Shown: positions 1 to 7,635, counted from the first letter of the stretch. The stretch is DNA of 8,744 bases from JBGOUJ01 sp041477005 (GCA_041477005.1 JBGOUJ010000326.1:1-8744), one strand, 5' to 3'. Translations and numbers: made by a program. The notes: generated by a model from the sequence alone, not told the origin.

Positions 1-1980
1 ATGAGCTTCAACGTCGGGGACACCGTCGGGGACTACCAGGTCATCGGGTTGCTCGGCACGGGCGGCATGGGGAGGGTCTACAAGATTCGCAACCTGATCT
101 CCGACCGCGTCGAAGCCATGAAGGTCGTGCTGCCGGACCTCGAAAACCAGGCGCAAATGGCCGACCGGTTTCTGCGCGAGATCAAGTTGCAGGCGAGTCT
201 CGACCATCCCAATATCGCCAGGCTCTATTCCGCCCTGCGCATCAACAACCAGCTTCTGATGATCATGGAGCTGGTCGAGGGCGTCAGCCTGGGCGAGCGC
301 ATCCACAATGGCCCGCCTGTAACGCCGCGCCTCGCCGTCGACTGTGTGTGCCAGATGCTCTCCGCGCTCGGCTACGCGCACCGCGGGGGCATCATTCACC
401 GCGACATCAAACCCGCCAACATGATCCTCACTCCCAGCGGCGTGGTCAAGCTCCTGGACTTCGGAATCGCCAAGGCCACCGAAGATTTCAAGCTCACCGC
501 CACCGGCCAGGCCATTGGATCTCTCTACTACATGTCGCCGGAGCAGGTGCGCGGTCAGGTCCCCGACGCCCGATCCGACCTGTACTCGCTCGGCGTCACC
601 CTGTACCAACTGGTCACCGGCAAGCGCCCCATCGACGGCAGCAACGAGTACGCTATCATGACCGCTCAACTGGAGCAGGCGGTGGTGCCGCCCGCGGAGG
701 TGAACCCCAAGCTGCATCCGAAACTCTCCGAGGTGATGCTGAAGTCGCTCACCAAGGAGCCGGCGGAGCGCTTCCAGACGGCGGACGAGTTTCGGCAGGC
801 CCTCGCATCCGCGCCAATCTTTACCGAACCCAGCGAGCTGGACAACGCCGATACGGCGACGGTCACGGCGCCGCCGTCCCTGCCCTCCCTGCCGGCGCCG
901 GAAACCGGCCAGCCCAAGGATCGCCGGACGCTTGGGGTCGCGGCCGGCGCCCTGGCGGCGGTCGCACTGATAGGTGTCGGCGCCTTTTACTGGTTGAACC
1001 GGCGGCCGGCGCCCGCAGTGGAGCATGCGGCAAAGGAGCAGCCCGCCACTGCTGCTCCCGCTCCGGCGCCCCAAGCGCCGCCGGTGGTGATCACCCCGCC
1101 CGCTTCGGAGCGCGCCGCCAAGACACCGCCACCCGCTCCCGCCCGCAAGACACCTCCTCCCTCTTCGAGCGCCGCCCGGGTTGAGAAATCGCGCCCGGTC
1201 GAGCAGAAAGCCGAGCAGAAAGCAGTGATCGCCGCCCCTCCGCCTGCCCCCGCCGAGGTTCCCGTAGCAGTCTCGACCGACCCTCGTCCTAAGACGCCCG
1301 AGAAGGCCCCTCCGCCGCCCAACCCGGTCCCGATTGCTACCGTTTCGAGCAATCCTGCGCCCAAGTCGCCCCCAAGACCCGCTCCCGCGCCCGATCCCCG
1401 TGCGGTCGAGTTGGCGGAATGGGAGCGTCTCAACGGCAGCCGCGACCTCGCGGTCCTGGAGGATTTCCGAAGGAAGTATCCCGGCGGGCCGCTCTCGCAG
1501 CAAGCCGCGGCGAGGATCGAGCAGATCGAGTGGGACGCTGCCCGCAACAGCAAAGACCCCGCCGCGCTGCGCGCGTTCCGCAGCAAGCATCCCAACGGAC
1601 CCCACGCCGCCCAAGCCTTGGCGGAAATCGGCAGGCTGGAGCGGGAGGCGGACGCGCGATCCGTCCTGGAAGTTCTTCGCCGCTACCAGGCCGCCTACGA
1701 GAACCGGAGCGTCGAGGGGATTCGAGCCGTGTGGCCAGGCTTGGGCCAGACGGAGATCAACAAGATCAGCAATTCCTTCAAAGCGACCCGCTCCTACAAG
1801 GTGATCTTGCAGCCCACGGGCGATCCGCAGATCTCCGGAGACACCGCCACCGTAGCTTGCAAGCGCTCCATCTGGGTCCAGTTCAAGGAGGAGAGCCGTC
1901 CGAAGAAACCGGTCGAGGACAGCGTCATTATCAGCTTGCGGAAATCCGGAACTTCCTGGATCATTGAGTCTTTGCAGTGA
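1..1980 (+). CDS. Membrane-anchored Ser/Thr protein kinase with tandem repeats and NTF2-like tail
   Basis: Hanks-type kinase of 659 residues, expected to phosphorylate Ser/Thr on protein targets from the inner membrane. Kinase domain about 12-270: Gly loop G19-T-G-G-M-G24, ATP lysine K41 in AMK, catalytic HRD 133-135 with K137 and N140, DFG at 153-155, SPE at 179-181, and D193 of the F helix. All key residues are present, so it should be active; the Arg before D135 makes it an RD kinase. One transmembrane helix lies at about 311-332, flanked by basic residues, so the C-terminal half should be periplasmic. A Pro/Ala-rich linker fills about 336-470. Two tandem 37-residue units follow (474-510 and 511-547), with W, F and YP/HP at matching positions. 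The last 105 residues resemble SnoaL/NTF2-like kinase tails (family call is inference). The start at base 1 fits the usual N-terminus, but nothing upstream is visible. The gene ends 20 bp before the barrel gene and is probably co-transcribed with it. Confidence 0.93.
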   Translation: MSFNVGDTVGDYQVIGLLGTGGMGRVYKIRNLISDRVEAMKVVLPDLENQAQMADRFLREIKLQASLDHPNIARLYSALRINNQLLMIMELVEGVSLGERIHNGPPVTPRLAVDCVCQMLSALGYAHRGGIIHRDIKPANMILTPSGVVKLLDFGIAKATEDFKLTATGQAIGSLYYMSPEQVRGQVPDARSDLYSLGVTLYQLVTGKRPIDGSNEYAIMTAQLEQAVVPPAEVNPKLHPKLSEVMLKSLTKEPAERFQTADEFRQALASAPIFTEPSELDNADTATVTAPPSLPSLPAPETGQPKDRRTLGVAAGALAAVALIGVGAFYWLNRRPAPAVEHAAKEQPATAAPAPAPQAPPVVITPPASERAAKTPPPAPARKTPPPSSSAARVEKSRPVEQKAEQKAVIAAPPPAPAEVPVAVSTDPRPKTPEKAPPPPNPVPIATVSSNPAPKSPPRPAPAPDPRAVELAEWERLNGSRDLAVLEDFRRKYPGGPLSQQAAARIEQIEWDAARNSKDPAALRAFRSKHPNGPHAAQALAEIGRLEREADARSVLEVLRRYQAAYENRSVEGIRAVWPGLGQTEINKISNSFKATRSYKVILQPTGDPQISGDTATVACKRSIWVQFKEESRPKKPVEDSVIISLRKSGTSWIIESLQ

Positions 1981-1990
1981 AATCTTACAA

Positions 1991-1995
1991 GAGGG
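1991..1995 (+). promoter_or_regulatory. Shine-Dalgarno site deciding the barrel gene start
   Basis: GAGGG lies 5 nt before ATG 2001 and just after the stop codon of the kinase gene. It favours ATG 2001 over the overlapping in-frame GTG at 1977. Confidence 0.6.
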
Positions 1996-2000
1996 CGCCC

Positions 2001-3287
2001 ATGTTCCGACAACCGCTGTTGGTGGCAGCCTTGAGCCTTGTTTCCCTTGCCGCGAGCGCGCAGCAGTCGAGCACGAACGGAAAGCTGGCGTTTATCATCC
2101 CCGACCTGTACGGCCCCGGGGGGCTCACGCTGCCGAATCCGAACCACTTCGCTCATTTTGACAGCTCCTTCCAGACGAACTTCGTGCCCTTCAATACCGC
2201 TCTGGCCAGCCAGTTGACCTCGCTGCCGATCCCGTCGCCGGCCTCCGGGTTCACCTACACGTTCGACAAGTCGCTCGGCGTGTATTCGCGGTCGAACCAG
2301 AGCTTCGGCCCCATCCTGGCCGAGCGCGCGGAGACGCTCGGCAAGGACAAGTTCTTTTTCGGCTTCGCGTATCAACGGTTCCGCTTTGACACGATCGACG
2401 GCCTCAATCTCCACCAGGTCCCGGTCGTCTTTCAACACGGCCCCGCCGCCAACCCGGACTTCCAGAAGGACATCATCACCGCCAACAACTTCCTGGACGT
2501 CCACCTGGGCCAGCTCTCCGCCTTCTTCACCTACGGCTTGACCGACCGGCTGGACGTCTCCGTGGCCGTCCCCTTCGTGAGCGCCGACGTCACCGCCGTG
2601 TCCAACGCGACCATCCACCGGATCGGGACCGCCAACGACCCGACCATTCACTATTTCGACACCCCAAACGGCCCCAGCACCCAGGCCCAGTTTGCCGGCT
2701 CGGGCACAGCTAGCGGCCTCGGCGATGTGATCGTGCGGCTGAAGGGCACGGTTCTGAAATCAGCCGCCGCCGGGCTGGCGCTCGGCATCGACCTGCGGGC
2801 GCCCACCGGCGACGAGTACAACTTTCTGGGATCCGGCTCGGTCGGGGTCAAGCCGTTCGCGGCGGCTTCGTTCCGCACCGGCAGAGTTTCTCCGCACCTC
2901 AACGCCGCCTTCCAGTGGAACGGCCAGACGGTGCTCGCCGGTGACGTCGCCACCGGGCGCAAGGAGCGGTTGCCTAACCAGATCTTCTACGCCGCCGGCG
3001 CCGATGTCGGGGTTAACTCGAAGTTCACTCTCGCCTTGGATCTGCTGGGCCGGGAAATTGTCCACACCCAGCGCGTGGTCCAGAGCACCTTCACCGCTTT
3101 CGACAGCTCGACCTACCAGCAGATCAACTTTCAGAAGCACTCGCTGCACGAGGTGGACGGGGCGGCCGGATTCAAGGTCAACGCCGTGGGCAACCTGCTT
3201 GTCTCCTTCAACGTGATCTTCAAGCTGAACAACGACGGCCTCCGGGGCAGGGTCACCCCATTGGTCGGAGTTTCGTACACGTTCTGA
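2001..3287 (+). CDS. Outer-membrane beta-barrel protein, transporter/phenol MetA-like family
   Basis: Secreted protein of 428 residues from this start. The N-terminus is a clear Sec signal peptide: a short basic start, a hydrophobic core rich in L, V and A, and a likely cleavage after A20 (ASA before QQ). The body alternates polar and hydrophobic residues in strand-sized runs and ends in Y-T-F, the C-terminal aromatic signal recognised by the BAM machinery. Two motifs suggest the loosely named Phenol_MetA_deg/transporter family: GLGD at 239-242, and a PTGDEYNFLGSG stretch near 270-282. The substrate is unknown. ATG 2001 is preferred because GAGGG at 1991-1995 sits 5 nt upstream and because it puts the signal peptide at the very N-terminus. 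An in-frame GTG at 1977, overlapping the kinase stop, would add 8 residues. Translational coupling with the upstream kinase is likely. Confidence 0.85.
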   Translation: MFRQPLLVAALSLVSLAASAQQSSTNGKLAFIIPDLYGPGGLTLPNPNHFAHFDSSFQTNFVPFNTALASQLTSLPIPSPASGFTYTFDKSLGVYSRSNQSFGPILAERAETLGKDKFFFGFAYQRFRFDTIDGLNLHQVPVVFQHGPAANPDFQKDIITANNFLDVHLGQLSAFFTYGLTDRLDVSVAVPFVSADVTAVSNATIHRIGTANDPTIHYFDTPNGPSTQAQFAGSGTASGLGDVIVRLKGTVLKSAAAGLALGIDLRAPTGDEYNFLGSGSVGVKPFAAASFRTGRVSPHLNAAFQWNGQTVLAGDVATGRKERLPNQIFYAAGADVGVNSKFTLALDLLGREIVHTQRVVQSTFTAFDSSTYQQINFQKHSLHEVDGAAGFKVNAVGNLLVSFNVIFKLNNDGLRGRVTPLVGVSYTF

Positions 3288-3303
3288 CGGGACTGCAGCC
3301 GTC

Positions 3304-3327
3304 AGCCATCAGCATTTAGCCATCAGC
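3304..3327 (+). repeat. Short direct repeat AGCCATCAGC x2
   Basis: Two identical copies of the decamer AGCCATCAGC lie at 3304-3313 and 3318-3327, separated by ATTT (period 14). They begin 17 bp after the stop codon of the barrel gene. The function is unknown. No stem with a following T-run is present, so this is not an intrinsic terminator. The rest of the 217-bp gap to the next gene shows nothing I can assign apart from the -10-like element before 3505. Confidence 0.6.
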
Positions 3328-3492
3328 GACCCCTCCGCGTTCGGTCTGGCCGTCATCCAGCGACGAGCGCCGGCCTGCGTGGTGTTCACTGCTCTGCGGA
3401 CCTTGGGGCCGCGAACCGGAATCGCCCAGGTCGAATGGTGGCTGCGGCGGGAAGGCTGTGAAGCATAGCGGCGAAGGCGCTCTTACCTAAGC

Positions 3493-3498
3493 TAAGAT
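3493..3498 (+). promoter_or_regulatory. -10-like element immediately before the methyltransferase start
   Basis: TAAGAT matches the bacterial -10 form TANNNT and ends 6 nt before ATG 3505, so transcription would start at or next to the ATG. No convincing -35 hexamer lies 16-18 bp upstream, and no Shine-Dalgarno sequence is seen. The preceding decamer CTTACCTAAG (3482-3491) recurs with one mismatch at 8306-8315, in the promoter of the kinase remnant. Confidence 0.5.
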
Positions 3499-3504
3499 TC
3501 AACC

Positions 3505-4968
3505 ATGCTCAAGCTGCTTTCCCCCAGCGACGCGCGCCGGCTCCGGGAGTTCCTGGTCGAGGCCGAGTTCACGCACGAGACGTTTCGCGGGAAGCTGAAC
3601 TTCGGCGAGCTGCCGTCCCGCCAGCAACGCACCATACCCCGCCTGCTGCGCGCCACCGAAGAACCCACCACGCTCAACACACTGTTCCGGTTGTTCTTCG
3701 TCGGCTCGCCGGTCGAGGCGCGGGCAGCGGCCGCCTTGATTCCGGATTGGGCCCTGGCGCTTTTCCTTGAAAGCGGCCTGCTGCGAGGCGAGGGTGAAAC
3801 ACTGGCGTCCACGGTCATGCTGGCGCCCTGCGAGCAGTTTCTCATTGCCTCCGATCATCCCCTGGAGGTCGAGTCCCGGAGGCAGCCGGACCTGGTCATC
3901 TGGCCCAATCCGACCACCGGGCTGCTGATCCGTTTCACCGTCCGGCGGCCGTCGCGGGCCACCCTCGATCTGGGAGCCGGTTGCGGAGCCCAGGCGATCG
4001 CCGCCGTCTCTCACAGCGAGCGCGTGACGGCCACCGACCTGAATCCGCGGGCCACCGAATTCTGCGCCTTCAACGCCCGGCTCAACGCCGCCGACAGCAT
4101 CGAATGCCTCACCGGCGACGCCTTCGCACCCGTCGAAGGCCGCACCTTTGACCTGATCGTCAGTAACCCGCCGTTCTTCATCACCCCCTCCAAGCGCTAC
4201 CTGTACTGCGACAACCCCATGGATCTCGATGGCTTCTGCCGGCGCCTGGTCCGGGAAGCGCCCCGATTCCTCAACGAGGACGGCTTCCTGCAGATGGTCT
4301 TCGAATGGGCCGAGCTGCAGGGCCAGCCCTGGCAGGAGCGGCTCGCCGAGTGGTTCGACGGCACAGGCTGCGACGCCTGGGTGCTCCGGGATTGTTCCGC
4401 CGACCCCCTGAAGTACGCTCTGGAGCGCATGCGGCAGACCACACCCTATTCACCGGATACCGACGCAGCCCTCTACTCCGAGTGGACGTCTTACTATCGG
4501 GAAGAGGGCGTGGTGATGATCCACGCCGGCACCCTGACCCTGCGCCGCCGCTCCGGCCGCAACTGGGTCCGGATCGACGACACGCCCCGCGAACCGACGC
4601 AGCCCTTTGGCGATGCCATCCTCCAGGGGTTCGCGGCGCGCGATTTTCTCGATTCGCATTCCGACGAGGAGTTGCTCGCGTCCAAGCCCAAGCTTTCTCC
4701 CGACGCCTTCCTCGACGAGCGGCTGCGCCAGTCGAACGGCGCCTGGCAGCCGGACTCCCTGAATCTGCGCCTGGCGAGCGGCCTGGCTTTCTCCATCGCG
4801 CTGCAGCCCCTCGTAGCCGAGTTCCTCGCCGGCTGCGACGGCGCCCGTCCGCTCGGCGAGCGGGTCGAGGAGCTGGCCGGCAAAGCGAACGTCCCCCGCG
4901 ATCAGGTCCAGCGGGAGTGCCTGGCCGTGGTCCGCAGGCTCATCGAGCGCGGGTTCGTGTTGTGGTAA
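3505..4968 (+). CDS. Class I SAM-dependent methyltransferase with NPPF motif
   Basis: Protein of 487 residues, cytoplasmic (no signal peptide or membrane helix). An N-terminal mostly helical region (about 1-130) precedes a Rossmann-type methyltransferase core. Motif I is L-D-L-G-A-G-C-G at 154-161 and binds S-adenosylmethionine. D178 ends strand 2 and should contact the ribose hydroxyls. The catalytic motif NPPF is at 221-224. In established families NPPY/NPPF marks transfer to a planar nitrogen, as in N6-adenine, N2-guanine or glutamine-amide methylation (HemK/PrmC, RsmC/RlmG, TrmN6). The C-terminal extension of about 150 residues and the N-terminal domain recall uncharacterised actinobacterial-type methyltransferases with DUF7059/DUF7782 domains; this is from memory and tentative. 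The actual substrate (rRNA, tRNA, protein or DNA) cannot be told from sequence. It stands alone, with no restriction enzyme or partner gene beside it. Confidence 0.85.
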   Translation: MLKLLSPSDARRLREFLVEAEFTHETFRGKLNFGELPSRQQRTIPRLLRATEEPTTLNTLFRLFFVGSPVEARAAAALIPDWALALFLESGLLRGEGETLASTVMLAPCEQFLIASDHPLEVESRRQPDLVIWPNPTTGLLIRFTVRRPSRATLDLGAGCGAQAIAAVSHSERVTATDLNPRATEFCAFNARLNAADSIECLTGDAFAPVEGRTFDLIVSNPPFFITPSKRYLYCDNPMDLDGFCRRLVREAPRFLNEDGFLQMVFEWAELQGQPWQERLAEWFDGTGCDAWVLRDCSADPLKYALERMRQTTPYSPDTDAALYSEWTSYYREEGVVMIHAGTLTLRRRSGRNWVRIDDTPREPTQPFGDAILQGFAARDFLDSHSDEELLASKPKLSPDAFLDERLRQSNGAWQPDSLNLRLASGLAFSIALQPLVAEFLAGCDGARPLGERVEELAGKANVPRDQVQRECLAVVRRLIERGFVLW

Positions 4969-5001
4969 AGGGCGCCGAACAGGTGCGCCATCGGGCCCCC
5001 C

Positions 5002-5102
5002 TTCACGGAAGCGATCATCGGCGCAGCCATCGAAGTGCATGGCTGGGGCCGGGGTTGCTGGAATCGGCTTACACGCAGTGTTTATGCCACGCGCCGGGCT
5101 GA
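5002..5102 (+). pseudogene. Frameshifted fragment of a GxxExxY-family gene
   Basis: Two adjacent frames together rebuild the family's conserved N-terminus. Frame 1 (5002-5040) reads FTEAIIGAAIEVH. Frame 2 (from 5043) reads LGPGLLESAYTQCLCH, which holds the naming motif G-x-x-E-x-x-Y as GLLESAY, and stops at TGA 5100-5102. Relative to the usual EVH-x-x-LGPG spacing, about 4 nt are missing at 5041-5042. Intact family members (PF13366, assigned to the PD-(D/E)XK nuclease superfamily) are about 125 residues; only about 33 remain here, and no usable start codon is present. This is a dead remnant, probably from a past mobile or accessory insertion. Confidence 0.75.
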
Positions 5103-5111
5103 CAATCAACC

Positions 5112-5134
5112 GCGGAGACGCGGAGACGCAGAGA
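5112..5134 (+). repeat. Octamer tandem repeat (GCGGAGAC)
   Basis: Two perfect copies of GCGGAGAC (5112-5119, 5120-5127) and a degraded third, GCAGAGA (5128-5134). The run is purine-rich and starts 10 bp after the GxxExxY remnant ends. I recall similar purine-rich octamer runs close to GxxExxY genes in other genomes, but cannot check this here. Confidence 0.6.
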
Positions 5135-5331
5135 AATTCCCAAATTCTCGATTATCCCAATACTACCGGGAATCCTATGTGCGACGCGCCCCCACCCGAC
5201 TGTTTGGTCCTTTGTAATACGTAAAACTGACGAAACGGACAAAGTAGCTGCTTATACGAGCTCCCTCGCCTGCGACGAACTTGGTCCTTCCGCTAGGGCG
5301 CCATTCCGGCCCCCAACACACGGTCGGGTAG

Positions 5332-5370
5332 GACCTGAGTTTCGAGTGGAAGGGGCCACTACTCAAGGTC
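5332..5370. repeat. Strong imperfect hairpin in the gap before the second kinase
   Basis: Left arm GACC-TGAGT-(TTCG bulge)-AGTGG, loop AAGGGG (5350-5355), right arm CCACT-ACTCA-(A bulge)-GGTC, giving 14 paired bases. No T-run follows on the plus strand, so it is not an ordinary intrinsic terminator. It lies 31 bp upstream of the -10-like element of the next kinase. It could be a structured RNA, a protein-binding palindrome or a relic of a palindromic repeat. The rest of 5135-5331 holds nothing I can assign. Confidence 0.6.
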
Positions 5371-5400
5371 TCAGGGAGCCCACCATGACGCCGTTTGTCA

Positions 5401-5406
5401 TAAGAT
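5401..5406 (+). promoter_or_regulatory. -10-like element just before the second kinase
   Basis: TAAGAT ends 7 nt before ATG 5414, which would place the transcript start at or beside the initiation codon. No -35 hexamer at 16-18 bp and no Shine-Dalgarno sequence is visible. Confidence 0.45.
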
Positions 5407-5413
5407 ACAAGCA

Positions 5414-7411
5414 ATGGTTGGCCGCACATTGGCGCACTACCTGATCCAGGAAAAGATCGGCGCCGGGGGAATGGGCGTCGTCTACCGGGCGCGCGATACG
5501 CAACTGGAGCGCTCCGTGGCCCTAAAGGTTGTGGGCGAGCAGGCTCAGGTGGATGAAACCGCTCGGGCGCGCCTGCTGCGGGAGGCCCGGACCGCCTCGG
5601 CGTTGAACCATCCCAACATCTGCACCATCTACGAAGCCGGCGTGGCCGACGGGGAAACCTACATCGCGATGGAGCTGGTGGAAGGCCAACCGCTGAGTGC
5701 CATGATTGGCGGCGACGGGCTGCCCGTCGAGATGGCGATCCGATACGGGGCGCAGATCGCCGATGCTTTGGCCCACGCCCACGAGCGCGGCGTGGTGCAT
5801 CGCGACCTGAAGAGCGCGAACGTGATCATCACCCCGGAAGGGCGGCCCAAAGTGCTGGATTTCGGCCTGGCCAAGCGGGTGATCGAGGCGTCGTCAGCGG
5901 ATGCCACGCGCACTGCGGAGCCGCTCACCGAAGCAGGCACTGTGTCCGGCACCCTGTCCTATATGGCGCCGGAGGTTTTGCGCGGGGAGCCGGCCGACGC
6001 CCGCAGCGACCTGTGGGCGCTGGGGGTGATGCTCTACCAGGCCGTGACCGGGACTTTGCCGTTTCAAGGACCAACGGGGTTCCAGATCAGCTCGGCGATC
6101 CTGCGGGATTCGGCGCCGCCGCTGCCGGTGGGCCCAGGGGGCGCCCCGCCGGGTCTCGCCGCCATTATCCAACGCTTGCTGGCCAAGCAGCCCGGGGAGC
6201 GATACCAACGGGCCGGTGAAGTGCGGGCCGCTCTGGAGGCTATTCAGCCAGGCGTCTCCGGCCCTGTGCCGGTGGTCCGGGTTTCGCGCCGGCGGTGGCT
6301 TTGGGCCGCCGGGTCAGTGGCCGTCGCGGCGGCAGTTGTCTGGATCGGCATCCAGCGGCGGGGTAAGCCGACGGCGCCGGCGGGTGGGCGGCGGCTCAGC
6401 GACGGCAACCGTCCCTCCACGAACCCCGAGGCGAACGAGTACTACGAGCGGGCCCTGTTGTTTGGGCCGACCGGAGCCCGGCAGGACCTTCCGCAGGAGC
6501 GTCGGATGCTGGAGCGGGCTCTGGCAGTGGACCCAAAGTTCGCCGCAGCCCGAGCCGAGTATGCTTTCACTCATGTGGTCATGATTCTTCGGGGGGACTC
6601 TAACGACGCGAGCTGGCTCTACAAGGCGGAAGAGGAAACCCGGCAGGCTTTACAGGACGACCCCGGCTGTGGCCGCGCCCACACCGTCCTGGCGGCGACT
6701 TATCTCCTCCAGGGACGCAAGGAACTGGTCCCGGGAGAAGTGGATAAGGCTTTGAAGGCGAATCCGGGCGACCCGACGCCCTACTCCTGGCTCCTGTTCT
6801 ACCACCAGATGAATGGGGACTATGCACAAGCCATCCAGCAGGCGAGGCAAATGGTCACCCGCTGGCCGCTCTATTGGCCGGGCCACGCGGCTCTTGGGGA
6901 TCTACTGCTGGAACAAGGCGATACGGGCGGCGCAATCCGGGAACAAGAGCGAATCCTGGAGCAGGACACGCAAAATGTTCAGGCTCTTTCGTTTCTGGCT
7001 CGCGCTTACATGGATTCAGGCGACCTACCGAAGGCCCGCCAGACTCTGGAACGCGCGCGCAGCGGGGATCGGCAGAACTACCGCCTGCGGCAGTATTGGG
7101 CGCTGCTGCTGGCTCTGGAAGGGAAAAGGACGGAAGCGGTCCGGGAAATGGACGGCGAAGTTCAGGCATATGCCGCAGCCTATTTCCGGGGGCCCCTGCT
7201 GGCAGCGGAGTTTTATGCGGCGATGGGCGACACCGCCAAAGCGCTGGAGTGGCTGGACCGGGGGGTGCGTATCGGCGATGACCGGGAAGAGTGGTTACGG
7301 CGGGATCCGCTTTTGGCGAGCATCCGGGACCATCCGCGCTTCCAGCAGATGCTGGCCTCGGTGGCCTACCGTCGCAAGCAACGGCCCCAGGCCGGTCCCG
7401 AGAATCGCTGA
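5414..7411 (+). CDS. Membrane-anchored Ser/Thr protein kinase with TPR-like C-terminal half
   Basis: Hanks-type kinase of 665 residues. Kinase domain about 9-275: Gly loop G16-A-G-G-M-G21, ATP lysine K38 in ALK, catalytic HRD 129-131 with K133 and N136, DFG 149-151, APE 185-187. All catalytic residues are intact. A transmembrane helix at about 295-313, with Arg on both sides, should anchor it in the inner membrane. The roughly 350 C-terminal residues are helical and TPR-like, with repeated units such as A-x-x-x-x-P and L-x-x-G-D-x-x-x-A; they should face the periplasm and probably bind protein or peptide ligands. Acidobacterial genomes carry many such kinase-TPR fusions. ATG 5414 gives the standard family N-terminus (MVGRTLAHY). 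A -10-like TAAGAT lies 7 nt upstream and there is no ribosome site. The target is unknown. Confidence 0.93.
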   Translation: MVGRTLAHYLIQEKIGAGGMGVVYRARDTQLERSVALKVVGEQAQVDETARARLLREARTASALNHPNICTIYEAGVADGETYIAMELVEGQPLSAMIGGDGLPVEMAIRYGAQIADALAHAHERGVVHRDLKSANVIITPEGRPKVLDFGLAKRVIEASSADATRTAEPLTEAGTVSGTLSYMAPEVLRGEPADARSDLWALGVMLYQAVTGTLPFQGPTGFQISSAILRDSAPPLPVGPGGAPPGLAAIIQRLLAKQPGERYQRAGEVRAALEAIQPGVSGPVPVVRVSRRRWLWAAGSVAVAAAVVWIGIQRRGKPTAPAGGRRLSDGNRPSTNPEANEYYERALLFGPTGARQDLPQERRMLERALAVDPKFAAARAEYAFTHVVMILRGDSNDASWLYKAEEETRQALQDDPGCGRAHTVLAATYLLQGRKELVPGEVDKALKANPGDPTPYSWLLFYHQMNGDYAQAIQQARQMVTRWPLYWPGHAALGDLLLEQGDTGGAIREQERILEQDTQNVQALSFLARAYMDSGDLPKARQTLERARSGDRQNYRLRQYWALLLALEGKRTEAVREMDGEVQAYAAAYFRGPLLAAEFYAAMGDTAKALEWLDRGVRIGDDREEWLRRDPLLASIRDHPRFQQMLASVAYRRKQRPQAGPENR

Positions 7412-7520
7412 GGCGCGGCGCGCAAATCGAACCGGATAGGCAGCGCTTCGTCAACCTTCGCCGGCGCCTCTTCCACGATCCGGTTGAGCAGCGGTGAGCG
7501 CTATGTCTGGTGAGTTGGCT

Positions 7521-7568
7521 CTCTACCCCAGATCCAGGGCTATCATCTCCCGCCGGTCCCGCACGTAG
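7521..7568 (+). repeat. Direct repeat copy A (48 bp)
   Basis: This 48-bp segment matches 8592-8639 at 45 of 48 positions, in the same orientation and 1071 bp away. The last 27 bp are identical. Weaker similarity continues past the end (GAGTCGCACTGCCCACG in A against GAGCGACGTGCCCACG in B) after a short insertion in A. The pair brackets higBA and the kinase remnant. Confidence 0.85.
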
Positions 7569-7597
7569 CCTCGCTCACGGTGAGTCGCACTGCCCAC
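7523..7597 (-). pseudogene. 3'-end remnant of a propeller-like gene (repeat copy A)
   Basis: On the minus strand this reads 24 residues starting VG and ending YVRDRREMIALDLG, then TAG. It matches the longer copy at 8594-8743 in protein and in DNA. The pattern resembles the last blade of PQQ-binding-like/BamB-like beta-propellers, in which a ...LYxRDxxxLxxxDL strand closes the protein; this family call is tentative. Nothing recognisable lies upstream on the minus strand, where an in-frame TAA occurs within the higBA promoter region, so only the tail survives. It has 5 extra residues compared with copy B. Confidence 0.4.
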
Positions 7598-7606
7598 GTC
7601 TAACGC

Positions 7607-7635
7607 TTGCCATTAAACGGAAACCGTTATAGAAT
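7607..7635 (+). promoter_or_regulatory. higBA promoter with candidate operator
   Basis: -35 TTGCCA (7607-7612) and -10 TAGAAT (7630-7635) each match consensus at 5 of 6 positions and are 17 bp apart. Between them is a perfect inverted repeat AACGG-AAA-CCGTT (7616-7628), where a bound repressor would block RNA polymerase. By analogy with other HigBA loci, HigA (alone or with HigB) is the likely repressor. The expected transcript start, near 7641-7643, is almost at the GTG start codon. Confidence 0.65.

Noticed and set aside
1794..2651. Long minus-strand open frame (285 codons) opposite the kinase/barrel junction
   Set aside because: It spans the junction of two well-supported plus-strand genes, its protein is low-complexity and rich in G, V, R and E, and it is what GC-rich third-position bias produces on the opposite strand.
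3319..3468. Open plus-strand stretch in the gap before 3505, ending EWWLRREGCEA
   Set aside because: It has no ATG, no ribosome site and no recognisable family; it could be a gene scrap, but I cannot support it.
4971..4988. GGCGC/GCGCC hairpin after the methyltransferase as a terminator
   Set aside because: It has a 5-bp stem and no following T-run, in very GC-rich DNA.
4305..5102. Plus-strand open frame of 265 codons overlapping the methyltransferase
   Set aside because: Most of it is an out-of-frame, Arg/Ala/Pro-rich shadow of the methyltransferase gene. Only its last 20 codons are meaningful, and they belong to the GxxExxY remnant.
7430..7485. Inverted repeat AACCGGAT/ATCCGGTT as a terminator of the second kinase
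   Set aside because: The arms are only 8 bp and 40 bp apart, with no T-run after them; chance is an adequate explanation.
7412..7500. Minus-strand peptide LLNRIVEEAPAKVDEALPIR after the second kinase
   Set aside because: It looks protein-like but has an in-frame stop just upstream, no start codon and no family I can name, so it is not called.
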